DNA of 64,000 bases, from the NCBI RefSeq assembly GCF_001748225.1, contig NZ_BDFE01000017.1, positions 248,001-312,000 on the forward strand, in the 5' to 3' direction. This stretch comes from Desulfoplanes formicivorans. GTDB lineage: Bacteria; Desulfobacterota; Desulfovibrionia; Desulfovibrionales; Desulfomicrobiaceae. How positions within the stretch are numbered: the first letter of the stretch is position 1; every line of letters begins with the position of its first letter. Positions 35,306 through 43,052 of the stretch are shown in pieces. The position numbers and the translations under genes are program-made. The notes under the pieces are model-generated. The model saw only the letters and a list, made by a program, of their open reading frames with translations. It did no database searches and was not told the origin of the DNA.

Positions 35306-37723
35306 ATGAAATCCATTAAACATTCACCATCAAAATCAACGTTCCAGTTTCGATTCTCTTCAAAAGCTGAAACATTAAAAAAAATCAAAGAGTTATCAAA
35401 ATCTATCAATATACCGAAGTTTATTTTTTTTAATATGAAAGAGTGGAGAGAAAAACATGAAGCTATTATAGATAGAATATCTAGCCTATTTCAAGGTGAA
35501 CTGATAGCAATTCGTAGTTCTGCAACATGCGAAGATGGTGCAAAAAATTCTTTTGCAGGTGCATTTACTTCTATTTTAAATGTAGACTCAAACAATAGAT
35601 ATTATTTAAGAGATGCAGTAGACACTGTTTTTAAATCATATCCAGATCAGCACGTAGACAATCAGGTTCTGATTCAGGAAATGGTACGAGACGTTGATGT
35701 TAGTGGTGTCATTTTAACACGTTGTGTTGACGATGGGTCGCCGTATTACGTTCTTAATTATGATGATGAAACAGGAGATACGGAATCCATTACAGGAGGA
35801 AAAGGCGTTCACAAAACAGTTTTAGTGTACCGAAACTATACTCCAGAATATTGTGACTCGAACAGAGTTTTACAAATGCTCGAACTCGCGAAATGTATCG
35901 AATCGCTTTGCGGGTTAATTCCTTTGGATATTGAGTTTGCTCTTGATAAAAAAGGGGTGATGCACCTTTTGCAAGTTCGTCGGGTAAGCACAGCTGGGGT
36001 TTGGCACCCCGATACCGAACATCGCGTTTCGCGTACTATCCCACATATGGAACGTTTTATATCAGACCTTTCAAACCGACGTAAAACTCTTTTTGGTGAT
36101 TATACCCTTTTTGGCAACATGTCCGACTGGAATCCCGCAGAACTTATTGGAGTAATCCCTTCTCCGCTTGCGGCTTCCCTTTTCAGAGCGCTTATATCCG
36201 CACACGCCTGGAGTGAATCAAGAGCTCAAATGGGGTATCGACGAATACCCCATACAGAGCTTATGGTGTTGATCGGCGGGCATGCTTATATTGACATACG
36301 CGCTAGTTTTAATTCTTTTTTGCCTGAAGGTATCCCGAATAAAATTGGGGAGAAGCTGGTTGCCGCATGGCTTCAACGCCTAGCAGACAATCCATCCCTT
36401 CACGATAAAGTTGAATTCGACGTATTACATACCGTATTGGATTTTGAATTTGAAAAAAATTTTTCTCAGAGATATAGTGAAATTTTGAATAACTCTGAAA
36501 AAAAAATATACAAAGACTTACTTCGTACCTTAACGAATAAAGTTTTAGATACATCTCGTAATGGAAGTTTGAACAAAGCTCTTGCAAAAATCGAAAAACT
36601 ATCTGCATTTCAATCACCTGAATATCTTGAATTTCAAACTTCAAGTCCAACCGCATTGATTTCACATATTCAAGCATTGCTGGAGGACTGTCTTTATTAT
36701 GGTACCATACCATTTAGCATTATAGCTCGACATGCTTTTATTGCTGAAACTTTTCTCAGATCTGCCATTTCACGTTGTGCACTGACTGAAAAACGGGTAG
36801 CTGAATTTAAATCATCTTTTCGCACCATCATGGGAGATCTTTCTCGAGATATTCAAAGGGTGTGTCAAGGTCAAATAGACGTGGATGCTTTTCAGGAACA
36901 ATATGGGCATTTACGACCGGGAACTTTTGATATTATGTCTCCATGCTATAGGGATCGTACAGATCTATTTGATAATTGCATGTATTTTGAAAATAAAAAC
37001 GTACATGCAAATTTTATTCTATCAGACATAGAAAAAAAATATATAAATAATCTTTTGCGCGAAATTGGAGTCACCTTTATTGATTCTGAAAGTTTTTTTG
37101 AATATGCTAAAATAGCAATCCAAGGTCGTGAATATGCTAAATTTATTTTCAGTCGTAATTTATCTGCTATTTTGGAATCAATAGCAGATTGGGGTTGTTT
37201 TTACGGCCTTGGAAGAGAAGATCTTTCTCTCTTATCAATCTGTGATATCCTTGACACATGCCATAACTCAATACGAGGAAAAATTACTACAGAATTGATG
37301 TACAAGGTAGATCACGCGAGAATCGATCAATCATTGGCCAGAGTATTCAAACTCAGTTATCTTGTTAGAGGAGTTCGTGATATTCATGTGGTTCCAATCC
37401 ATCGTTCTGAGCCAAATTTTATTACCCAGAAACAAATAGAAAGACCGATCGTTTTTTTAAGTCCTACGACTTTAGATGGTACGTCTATAAATAATTGCAT
37501 TGTATGCATCGAGAATGCAGACCCTGGTTTTGATTGGATATTCACCAAAGGAATTGCCGGATTAATTACAAAATATGGCGGAGCCAACTCGCATATGGCC
37601 ATTCGCTGTGCCGAATTACAATTACCTGCGGCTATTGGTTGTGGAGAAGAGCTCTTTCAAAGGTTAAAACAAGCCCGTAAAATTGACCTCAACTGTGGCA
37701 GCAAAACGATAAGAACTATTTGA
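35306..37723 (+). CDS. L-glutamine kinase-like protein (Cj1418 type; ATP-grasp plus phosphohistidine domain)
   Basis: An 805-residue protein that resembles PEP synthase but lacks the PEP-binding TIM barrel. The N-terminal ATP-grasp half has GELIAIRSSATCEDGAKNSF and PLDIEFALDKKGVMHLLQVR. A long middle part (about 230-670) has no recognised domain. The C-terminal swivelling domain has the phospho-acceptor His763 in GGANSHMAIRCAE. Campylobacter Cj1418 has this architecture and phosphorylates the amide of L-glutamine with ATP. The next three genes are in the families and order of Cj1417, Cj1416 and Cj1415, which supports the same role. ATG 35306 was chosen; the ribosome-binding site is weak. AT-rich. 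Confidence 0.82.
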   Translation: MKSIKHSPSKSTFQFRFSSKAETLKKIKELSKSINIPKFIFFNMKEWREKHEAIIDRISSLFQGELIAIRSSATCEDGAKNSFAGAFTSILNVDSNNRYYLRDAVDTVFKSYPDQHVDNQVLIQEMVRDVDVSGVILTRCVDDGSPYYVLNYDDETGDTESITGGKGVHKTVLVYRNYTPEYCDSNRVLQMLELAKCIESLCGLIPLDIEFALDKKGVMHLLQVRRVSTAGVWHPDTEHRVSRTIPHMERFISDLSNRRKTLFGDYTLFGNMSDWNPAELIGVIPSPLAASLFRALISAHAWSESRAQMGYRRIPHTELMVLIGGHAYIDIRASFNSFLPEGIPNKIGEKLVAAWLQRLADNPSLHDKVEFDVLHTVLDFEFEKNFSQRYSEILNNSEKKIYKDLLRTLTNKVLDTSRNGSLNKALAKIEKLSAFQSPEYLEFQTSSPTALISHIQALLEDCLYYGTIPFSIIARHAFIAETFLRSAISRCALTEKRVAEFKSSFRTIMGDLSRDIQRVCQGQIDVDAFQEQYGHLRPGTFDIMSPCYRDRTDLFDNCMYFENKNVHANFILSDIEKKYINNLLREIGVTFIDSESFFEYAKIAIQGREYAKFIFSRNLSAILESIADWGCFYGLGREDLSLLSICDILDTCHNSIRGKITTELMYKVDHARIDQSLARVFKLSYLVRGVRDIHVVPIHRSEPNFITQKQIERPIVFLSPTTLDGTSINNCIVCIENADPGFDWIFTKGIAGLITKYGGANSHMAIRCAELQLPAAIGCGEELFQRLKQARKIDLNCGSKTIRTI

Positions 37724-37727
37724 GCTT

Positions 37728-38384
37728 ATGAAAAATCTGCGAATTGGATTGTCAATGCGGATAACGGAGGCTCAAAACTATTCTGAACCTCGTGATGCTC
37801 TAGCCCATGATTGGCCTCGTTTTATGCAGCAGGTTTTACCAGAAGCAAATTGGATGCCTCTGCCTAATATAGGAATTAGGATAATTCAGCATGTTCAGGA
37901 TTGGGATTTGAATGGTTTTATTCTAACAGGGGGTAATGATATACATGAATACCCCAAAAGGGATGAAACCGAACTCGCTTTGATCCGATTTGCTTTACAA
38001 AAAAACATACCGATATTTGGCGTGTGTCGTGGCTTTCAGCTTATACTTCATTTCTTTGGTAAAAAAATTTTTCGGTGCCTGACAAAAAAACATGCGGGGA
38101 CGCGCCATGCGATATCTCTGTTGAAGTCCCCTTCTGAGCAAACAGAACAATCACTTATTGTTAATTCATATCATGATAATTGCGCGGAACATGTAAGCTG
38201 TTTTCGTGATCGTGACGCGCTTAAACCGTTTGCGGTAGATGATAACGAGGTAGTGGAAGGTATATATCATGAAAATCATCCTTTAGCGGGGATTATGTGG
38301 CATCCAGAGAGAGAAAATCCTGTCAATGATTATGATCAGATATTGGTCAGAAATTTATTTATCAACTCGGAGAAATATACGTGA
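37728..38384 (+). CDS. Class I glutamine amidotransferase-like hydrolase (gamma-glutamyl-CDP-amidate hydrolase, Cj1417 type)
   Basis: A 218-residue GATase-1 protein. The nucleophile is Cys100 in IFGVCRGFQ and the other triad residues are His192 and Glu194 in MWHPERE. TGGNDIHEYPKRDETE matches the gamma-glutamyl-GABA-hydrolase (PuuD) group. In Campylobacter, Cj1417 cleaves CDP-L-glutamine to glutamate and cytidine diphosphoramidate. It starts four bases after the kinase stop and overlaps the nucleotidyltransferase by four bases. Taken alone it would be annotated as a PuuD-like hydrolase; the context gives the more specific role. Confidence 0.82.
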   Translation: MKNLRIGLSMRITEAQNYSEPRDALAHDWPRFMQQVLPEANWMPLPNIGIRIIQHVQDWDLNGFILTGGNDIHEYPKRDETELALIRFALQKNIPIFGVCRGFQLILHFFGKKIFRCLTKKHAGTRHAISLLKSPSEQTEQSLIVNSYHDNCAEHVSCFRDRDALKPFAVDDNEVVEGIYHENHPLAGIMWHPERENPVNDYDQILVRNLFINSEKYT

Positions 38385-39109
38385 AAGCTATTATTTTGGC
38401 AGCAGGCCGGGGGTCCAGACTTCTCTCCCTGACAGACGATCGTCCTAAGTGTTTGGTTGAGCTAGGCGGCAAGCCATTACTCCATTGGCAAATTGAAGCC
38501 CTTAAAGGGGCGGGTATTGATGATATTTTAGTTGTCCGCGGGTATTGCAAAGAGCAACTTGTTGGTAATTTTGAGACGGCAGAAAATTTAAGATGGAATG
38601 AAACGAACATGGTTACCAGTCTTATGGCCGCCAGAGAGTGGCTACAAACGGAGCCCTGTATTGTTTCTTATTCGGATATTATCTATCCGTCCGATGCAGT
38701 GAAGACGTTGGTTGAATTCGAATCTGAAAGGCTTTCTATTTTATATGATCCAAACTGGTTAAGTCTTTGGAAAAAAAGATTTAGCGACCCATTGAGTGAT
38801 GCCGAAAGCTTTGTAGCACATGACGGTGTACTGACTGATATCGGAAGAACAAACGTGAAACTTTCAGAAATTAAAGGTCAATATATGGGCCTTTTAAAAT
38901 TTACACCTGATGCATCTAGCAGTGTATTTGACCTTTTGGATAAAGATCAAAAATTTTCGGATACATTAGATATGACTACGTTACTCAGATTACTCATCGA
39001 AAAAGGCAAAATCGTTATGGCTGTACCATGGCAAGGAACGTGGTGTGAGGTGGATAGTCAAGAAGACTTGAAGGTAGCTGAAGCCTTGTTTAGGGAGGAA
39101 GATTTATGA
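38381..39109 (+). CDS. Nucleotidyltransferase (CTP:phosphoglutamine cytidylyltransferase, Cj1416 type)
   Basis: A 242-residue nucleotidyltransferase of the LicC/sugar-phosphate type. KAIILAAGRGSRLLSLTDD is the NTP loop; RPKCLVELGGKPLLHWQIEA follows with the signature Lys; SYSDIIYP supplies the metal Asp; TWCEVDSQEDLKVAEAL is the typical end. In the Campylobacter pathway the equivalent enzyme joins CMP from CTP to L-glutamine phosphate. Both ends overlap neighbouring genes by four bases. By sequence alone a phosphocholine or sugar-phosphate cytidylyltransferase is possible. Confidence 0.82.
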   Translation: MKAIILAAGRGSRLLSLTDDRPKCLVELGGKPLLHWQIEALKGAGIDDILVVRGYCKEQLVGNFETAENLRWNETNMVTSLMAAREWLQTEPCIVSYSDIIYPSDAVKTLVEFESERLSILYDPNWLSLWKKRFSDPLSDAESFVAHDGVLTDIGRTNVKLSEIKGQYMGLLKFTPDASSSVFDLLDKDQKFSDTLDMTTLLRLLIEKGKIVMAVPWQGTWCEVDSQEDLKVAEALFREEDL

Positions 39110-39627
39110 TAGTTTGGCTTGTGGGACTATCCGGTTCAGGGAAGACTACCATCGGGCAAGAACTCTATCAAATTTGGAAAAAAAAATCTCCCAATACTGT
39201 TATGCTGGATGGAGATGATGTAAGAAGTATTTTTCAGCATGATACAAAATCGGCTAACTATACTATAGAGGGACGTCTTATCAATGCTAAACGTATGGTG
39301 GAAATATGTGCAATATTGGACAGACAAAAAATAAATGTAATCTGCTGTATACTGTGCATTTTTGACCAACTTATGCTGGAAAACAGGAAAAAGTTTCACA
39401 AATACTTTCAAGTTTATATTGATACTGACATAGAGGTATTGAAGAAACGCGACACTAAAGGTCTATACGGCAGGGCTCTGCGTGGCCAAGAAAAGAACGT
39501 GGTAGGCCTGGATATAAATTTTTCACCACCAAGTAAATCAGACTTGGTGCTCAGCACTGCCCCCGGAGCTCCAGACCCAGAGACTTTGGCCCGACAAATC
39601 CTCAACTCTGCAGGTATTGTGATATGA
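39106..39627 (+). CDS. APS-kinase-like kinase (cytidine diphosphoramidate kinase, Cj1415 type)
   Basis: A 173-residue P-loop kinase with Walker A Gly7-Leu-Ser-Gly-Ser-Gly-Lys-Thr14 and VMLDGDDVRSIFQHD, as in APS kinases. The middle part (TIEGRLINAKRMVEICAIL) differs from the usual APS-binding region. Cj1415 phosphorylates the 3'-hydroxyl of cytidine diphosphoramidate to give the activated donor. Operon position as the fourth gene, with ATGA overlaps, supports that role over true sulfate activation to PAPS. It is very AT-rich. Confidence 0.82.
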   Translation: MIVWLVGLSGSGKTTIGQELYQIWKKKSPNTVMLDGDDVRSIFQHDTKSANYTIEGRLINAKRMVEICAILDRQKINVICCILCIFDQLMLENRKKFHKYFQVYIDTDIEVLKKRDTKGLYGRALRGQEKNVVGLDINFSPPSKSDLVLSTAPGAPDPETLARQILNSAGIVI

Positions 39628-40199
39628 GTACAGAATATTTATATTCCCAAGGTAACCTTCTTGAAGATCGTCATACCTATCAATATAGTCAGTATATGGG
39701 ATATGATTTTCTCAAAAGCTGGAAGGAAAGCCGAAATATGGTAGCTGTTGAATTTGGAACTCCGTTACCTCCTCCTACGCCGCAATACCCATATCAACCT
39801 CTATCTACACCCATTAGGACAACACAAAGGCTTGAAGAACTAATGGCTGGCTTGATGCAAGGAATGTTTGAGGAACTGAGGCAGGAACTTGGAATATGGG
39901 TTAAAAAATTCGAAGTCAGCAAGAGACTGTTTGATACGTATGATAGTGACTTTAAACCCGTTACAAAAGATAAATATGACGACTTAAGCAATTATCTCAG
40001 ATACGCAGAGATCATGGAGTTTGCCTACAGGCAAAATGCAGATCTACCTTACCTGAATGTATTGTTAAAAGTAATCGACACGCTGATTGCGTACAGTAAA
40101 TATCTCCTCCCGGAGAATCAAGCAAGACTGGCTTGGTTGATCAAAAGAGAAATCTATCATGTTGGTGCACTTGCTGATAAAAATGGACTGAAAATATGA
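39624..40199 (+). CDS. Unrecognised protein of the phosphoramidate operon, 191 aa
   Basis: The gene overlaps the upstream kinase and the downstream formyltransferase-like gene by four bases each, so it belongs to the same operon. The protein is soluble and Tyr-rich at its start (STEYLYSQGNLLEDRHTYQY), has a Pro-rich segment (PLPPPTPQYPYQPLSTP) near residues 47-63, then is all-helical to the end. No catalytic motif and no family is recognised. It might be a glycan-transfer accessory or scaffold; this is speculation. Confidence 0.75.
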   Translation: MSTEYLYSQGNLLEDRHTYQYSQYMGYDFLKSWKESRNMVAVEFGTPLPPPTPQYPYQPLSTPIRTTQRLEELMAGLMQGMFEELRQELGIWVKKFEVSKRLFDTYDSDFKPVTKDKYDDLSNYLRYAEIMEFAYRQNADLPYLNVLLKVIDTLIAYSKYLLPENQARLAWLIKREIYHVGALADKNGLKI

Positions 40200-40915
40200 C
40201 ACTTGAAGACACGATAATCATTACAGCTGACACAGCTCGTTCTAAAGCCTACACCCAAGCAATGATTGAGAACGGCATTAAGATTAAAGGAGGCATCTTT
40301 TTTGAAGCTAGCGGCCCCAAAACTGGACAGACAAAAAAGATTCCAGAGAGGGAGTGGCCTGGTTCTCCGGTATATCTTCCTGATCTAAGCCTAAACCTTG
40401 AACAAAGCCTGCATGAAGCTTGTAAAACAGTCAAAACGGTGACAGCAACGCATATCAATGATGCTCCTATATCTGAAGCGATCACAGAGCTAAAACCAGA
40501 ATTAATAATTTATTCCGGTTACGGAAGTCAGATAGTAGGAGAACACCTCATAAACGGTTCAGCACCCTTCCTACACATACATTCTGGGTGGTTGCCGGAT
40601 TTCAGGGGGTCTACAACCACGTATTTTCATTTGCTGGCTACTCGCAATTGCGGTGTATCAGCCATACTTCTGGAAAAAGAAATCGATACAGGACCAATTC
40701 TCGCCAGGAAATCGTACCCCAAACCTCCAAAAAATATTGACATTGATTACTTATACGACTGCGCTATCCGGGCTGATCTCTTATGCCAAGTGCTCCTTCA
40801 CTACGGGAATCATCATGTTTTGCCCCAAGTAATCCCGCAACAACCCGATAAAGGGAATACTTATTATGTAATTCATCCTGTTTTGAAACATATAGCAATT
40901 CTTACTTTGGATTAA
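40196..40915 (+). CDS. Formyltransferase-fold protein, 239 aa
   Basis: A formyltransferase N-terminal-type domain (PF00551): FLHIHSGWLPDFRGSTTTYF contains the catalytic-region His and the Pro-x-x-x-Gly loop, and SAILLEKEIDTGPILARKSY holds the conserved Asp-Thr-Gly. The usual C-terminal OB domain of methionyl-tRNA formyltransferase is absent, as in sugar N-formyltransferases. It is the last gene of the phosphoramidate operon and ends eight bases before the ISL3 copy 3. It may formylate an amino sugar or the transferred group; the substrate is not known. Confidence 0.78.
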   Translation: MTLEDTIIITADTARSKAYTQAMIENGIKIKGGIFFEASGPKTGQTKKIPEREWPGSPVYLPDLSLNLEQSLHEACKTVKTVTATHINDAPISEAITELKPELIIYSGYGSQIVGEHLINGSAPFLHIHSGWLPDFRGSTTTYFHLLATRNCGVSAILLEKEIDTGPILARKSYPKPPKNIDIDYLYDCAIRADLLCQVLLHYGNHHVLPQVIPQQPDKGNTYYVIHPVLKHIAILTLD

Positions 40916-40923
40916 AAAAGGTT

Positions 40924-41514
40924 GGTTCTTCGACGTTTTGTGTGGAATTCATGTAGCAGGATCAGTCGACTGGTTCCATGTTGTCCAGCTTTTCACCAAG
41001 GCCGCCGATGATGTCCGGAAACTTGAGGGCAGACAGACAAAGCTTCCAGATCACACCCGTTGGGCCGTACTCAAAGGCGCTGAGAAAAAACGCACGCAAA
41101 ACCAGGAGAATGCTCTTCTTGAGCTCGTTGAACAGGGCTTTGCTACAGCCAAGGCCTACCGCGTCAAAGAACTTTTACGCTTGATTCGTCGGGCTGAATC
41201 AAGGCAGGCTGCCAAGTGGCGCATTACCCATTTTCTCAAGCATGCAACTGAGTATACCGCTGATTGTCCACTTCTGGAGCCAGTAAGAAATGCCTTGGCC
41301 AGTTTTGAGAGGCACATGCCACGCATCCTCCATCGTTGGCATTCCCTGCACACCAATGCAAGGCTCGAAGGCTTCAATGGCCTGTTCCAAGCGGCAAGGG
41401 CCAGAGCCCGAGGTTACCGAAACGTGGAGAACTTTATCACCATGGCCTACCTGATTGCGGCTCCGATTCAGATCCTGGTTGCTACATGAATTCCACACAA
41501 AACGTCGAAGAACC
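40924..41514 (+). mobile_element. Internally deleted ISL3-like element (copy 3)
   Basis: A 591-bp derivative of the copy at 27957-29297. The segment 40965-41514 matches 28748-29297 without gaps and with few substitutions, and encodes only the C-terminal part of the transposase (stop at 41487-41489). Its left end is not the normal left end: 40924-40958 is an exact 35-base inverted copy of 41480-41514, so both termini are right ends. No 8-bp target duplication is seen. It is inactive on its own. Confidence 0.85.
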
Positions 41515-41560
41515 AATTAAATTTGCAGGGTCACTGCGTTGTGGCTCCACCTTAAAATTT

Positions 41561-41703
41561 GCTATCAACCCAGAATTACAATAATATTTCCCCTTGATTC
41601 TCAAGTTGTTTTAAACAAGCATATCGTCATAAAAACGACATTTTTTTGACGACTTTTACAGCACACATCACGAGGAGACTTTCGTGCATCTTCGCAAACG
41701 GGT
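41561..41703 (+). repeat. Direct repeat partner: intact decarboxylase leader
   Basis: The intact counterpart of 24421-24563 (143 bases, 22 mismatches, no gaps), including the CGAGGAG ribosome-binding site and the first codons of the decarboxylase gene. The two copies bracket the island between 24.4 and 41.7 kb. Confidence 0.85.
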
Positions 41704-42643
41704 TTTGGTCACCGGCGGTGCCGGTTTTTTAGGTTCGCATCTCTGTGAACGATTACTTGCCAAAGGTTATGAGGTACTTTGCGTGGACAATTTCTTCACC
41801 AGCTCACGCAGTAATATAGAACATCTCCTGCCCAACCCACGCTTTGAAATCATCCGTCACGACATCACCTTCCCCCTCTATCTGGAAGTAGATGAAATCT
41901 ATAATCTGGCCTGCCCTGCCTCGCCCATCCATTATCAATTCGATCCCGTCCAGACCACCAAGACCTGTATTCACGGCGCCATCAACATGCTTGGCTTAGC
42001 CAAACGGGTCAAAGCGAAAATTTTTCAAGCCTCCACCAGCGAAGTGTATGGTGATCCAACCATACACCCCCAAACAGAGGATTATTGGGGGCACGTCAAT
42101 CCTATTGGTCTCAGATCATGTTACGATGAAGGCAAAAGATGTGCTGAATCCCTCTTCTTCTCCTACCAACGCCAACACGGCCTTGATATTCGTGTAGGAC
42201 GCCTCTTCAATACCTATGGCCCTCGAATGCATCCCAACGACGGCCGGGTTGTCTCCAACTTCATCATGCAAGCCCTGCAAAACAGGCCCATTACCATCTA
42301 CGGCGATGGCTCTCAGACCAGATCTTTTTGTTATGTAGACGATCTGATCAAACTGATGGTTCTGTTCATGGAAGATGAGTCCGGATTTTGCGGTCCTTTG
42401 AACATGGGTAACCCTAGGGAATTCACCATTCTGGACCTAGCGCAGCAGGTCGTGAAGATGACAGAAAGTTCATCGGAAATATCATTTAAACAGCTGCCAA
42501 CAGATGATCCGAAACAAAGGAAGCCTGATATCGCCATAGCCAGAGAACGTTACGGATGGGAGCCACAATTTCGATTGCATGAAGGACTTGCGCAGACAAT
42601 CTCGTATTTTAGAAAACTTCTGGAAAACGACGATTACCAATAG
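41684..42643 (+). CDS. UDP-glucuronate decarboxylase (UDP-xylose synthase type SDR)
   Basis: A 319-residue extended SDR, starting at GTG 41684 after [26 protein letters not shown] is the NAD site, STSEVYGDP and [15 protein letters not shown] hold the catalytic Ser/Thr-Tyr-Lys, and [20 protein letters not shown] is specific to UDP-glucuronate decarboxylases. It converts UDP-glucuronate to UDP-xylose via UDP-4-keto-pentose. The leader occurs a second time at 24.4 kb as a relic. A hairpin at 42683-42709 follows. Confidence 0.93.
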   Translation: MHLRKRVLVTGGAGFLGSHLCERLLAKGYEVLCVDNFFTSSRSNIEHLLPNPRFEIIRHDITFPLYLEVDEIYNLACPASPIHYQFDPVQTTKTCIHGAINMLGLAKRVKAKIFQASTSEVYGDPTIHPQTEDYWGHVNPIGLRSCYDEGKRCAESLFFSYQRQHGLDIRVGRLFNTYGPRMHPNDGRVVSNFIMQALQNRPITIYGDGSQTRSFCYVDDLIKLMVLFMEDESGFCGPLNMGNPREFTILDLAQQVVKMTESSSEISFKQLPTDDPKQRKPDIAIARERYGWEPQFRLHEGLAQTISYFRKLLENDDYQ

Positions 42644-42682
42644 GATGCTCCTTGGCCGCGGGTTTGCCTGGCCGGGGATGCC

Positions 42683-42709
42683 GGCCTCCATGAGTCCCTC
42701 ATGGAGGCC
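42683..42709 (+). terminator. Hairpin after the decarboxylase gene
   Basis: Perfect 11-bp stem (42683-42693 with 42699-42709, GGCCTCCATGA) with a 5-base loop, 40 bases after the stop. There is no T-tract, so termination activity is uncertain. Confidence 0.5.
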
Positions 42710-42976
42710 ACATCCATGATTTCAAATTCTCCCCGGGGAGAAGGGTGTATGGATCGAGCAATATCCACCACGGAATTGTCGGAAAAATAGAGGCCAGAGA
42801 TGGCAAAATTGGATTTAGGCTGCTTTGATTTTTTCCTTGATACTGCGCACGTTTCCCTGCGCATCAAAATCCACCACCCCACACCTATGGGGATCGTTCA
42901 CCCAATACCCGAAAACAATGCCGCCTTTTTCCAACTGGATACATCTTTAAAGTACCGCCTGAACCCCCTGCCCGTA
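42709..42976 (-). pseudogene. rmlA: Degraded rmlA (glucose-1-phosphate thymidylyltransferase) fragment
   Basis: Read on the minus strand, pieces of RmlA are clear: [35 protein letters not shown], then in another frame [18 protein letters not shown] and [20 protein letters not shown]. RmlA makes dTDP-glucose, the precursor of the dTDP sugars that the fdt genes would use. A TAA near 42950, a frameshift near 42830, and the absence of both the N-terminal nucleotide loop and the C-terminus show that it is a relic. An active rmlA must lie elsewhere. Confidence 0.8.
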
Positions 42977-43052
42977 AGCATCCACCCGTTTGGGGGCCAC
43001 TTCAAACGAGGTCGTCGGTACCTCTACCGATATCCTCTCCCATGAAGATTCA

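Noticed and set aside
35306-37723. Annotation as phosphoenolpyruvate synthase
   Set aside because: The PEP-binding TIM barrel is missing; the ATP-grasp and swivelling domains are separated by an unrelated region, and the gene context matches the glutamine kinase pathway.
39106-39627. Annotation as adenylylsulfate kinase for PAPS synthesis
   Set aside because: The operon has no sulfurylase or sulfotransferase, and the middle region departs from the usual APS-binding sequence; the Cj1415-like role fits better.
24193-42643. CRISPR array or defence island in the IS-rich region
   Set aside because: No regularly spaced short repeats, cas genes or known defence genes were found; the repeats are explained by IS ends and a duplicated leader.
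42800-43045. 81-aa plus-strand open frame
   Set aside because: It overlaps the minus-strand rmlA relic, whose translated similarity explains the sequence.
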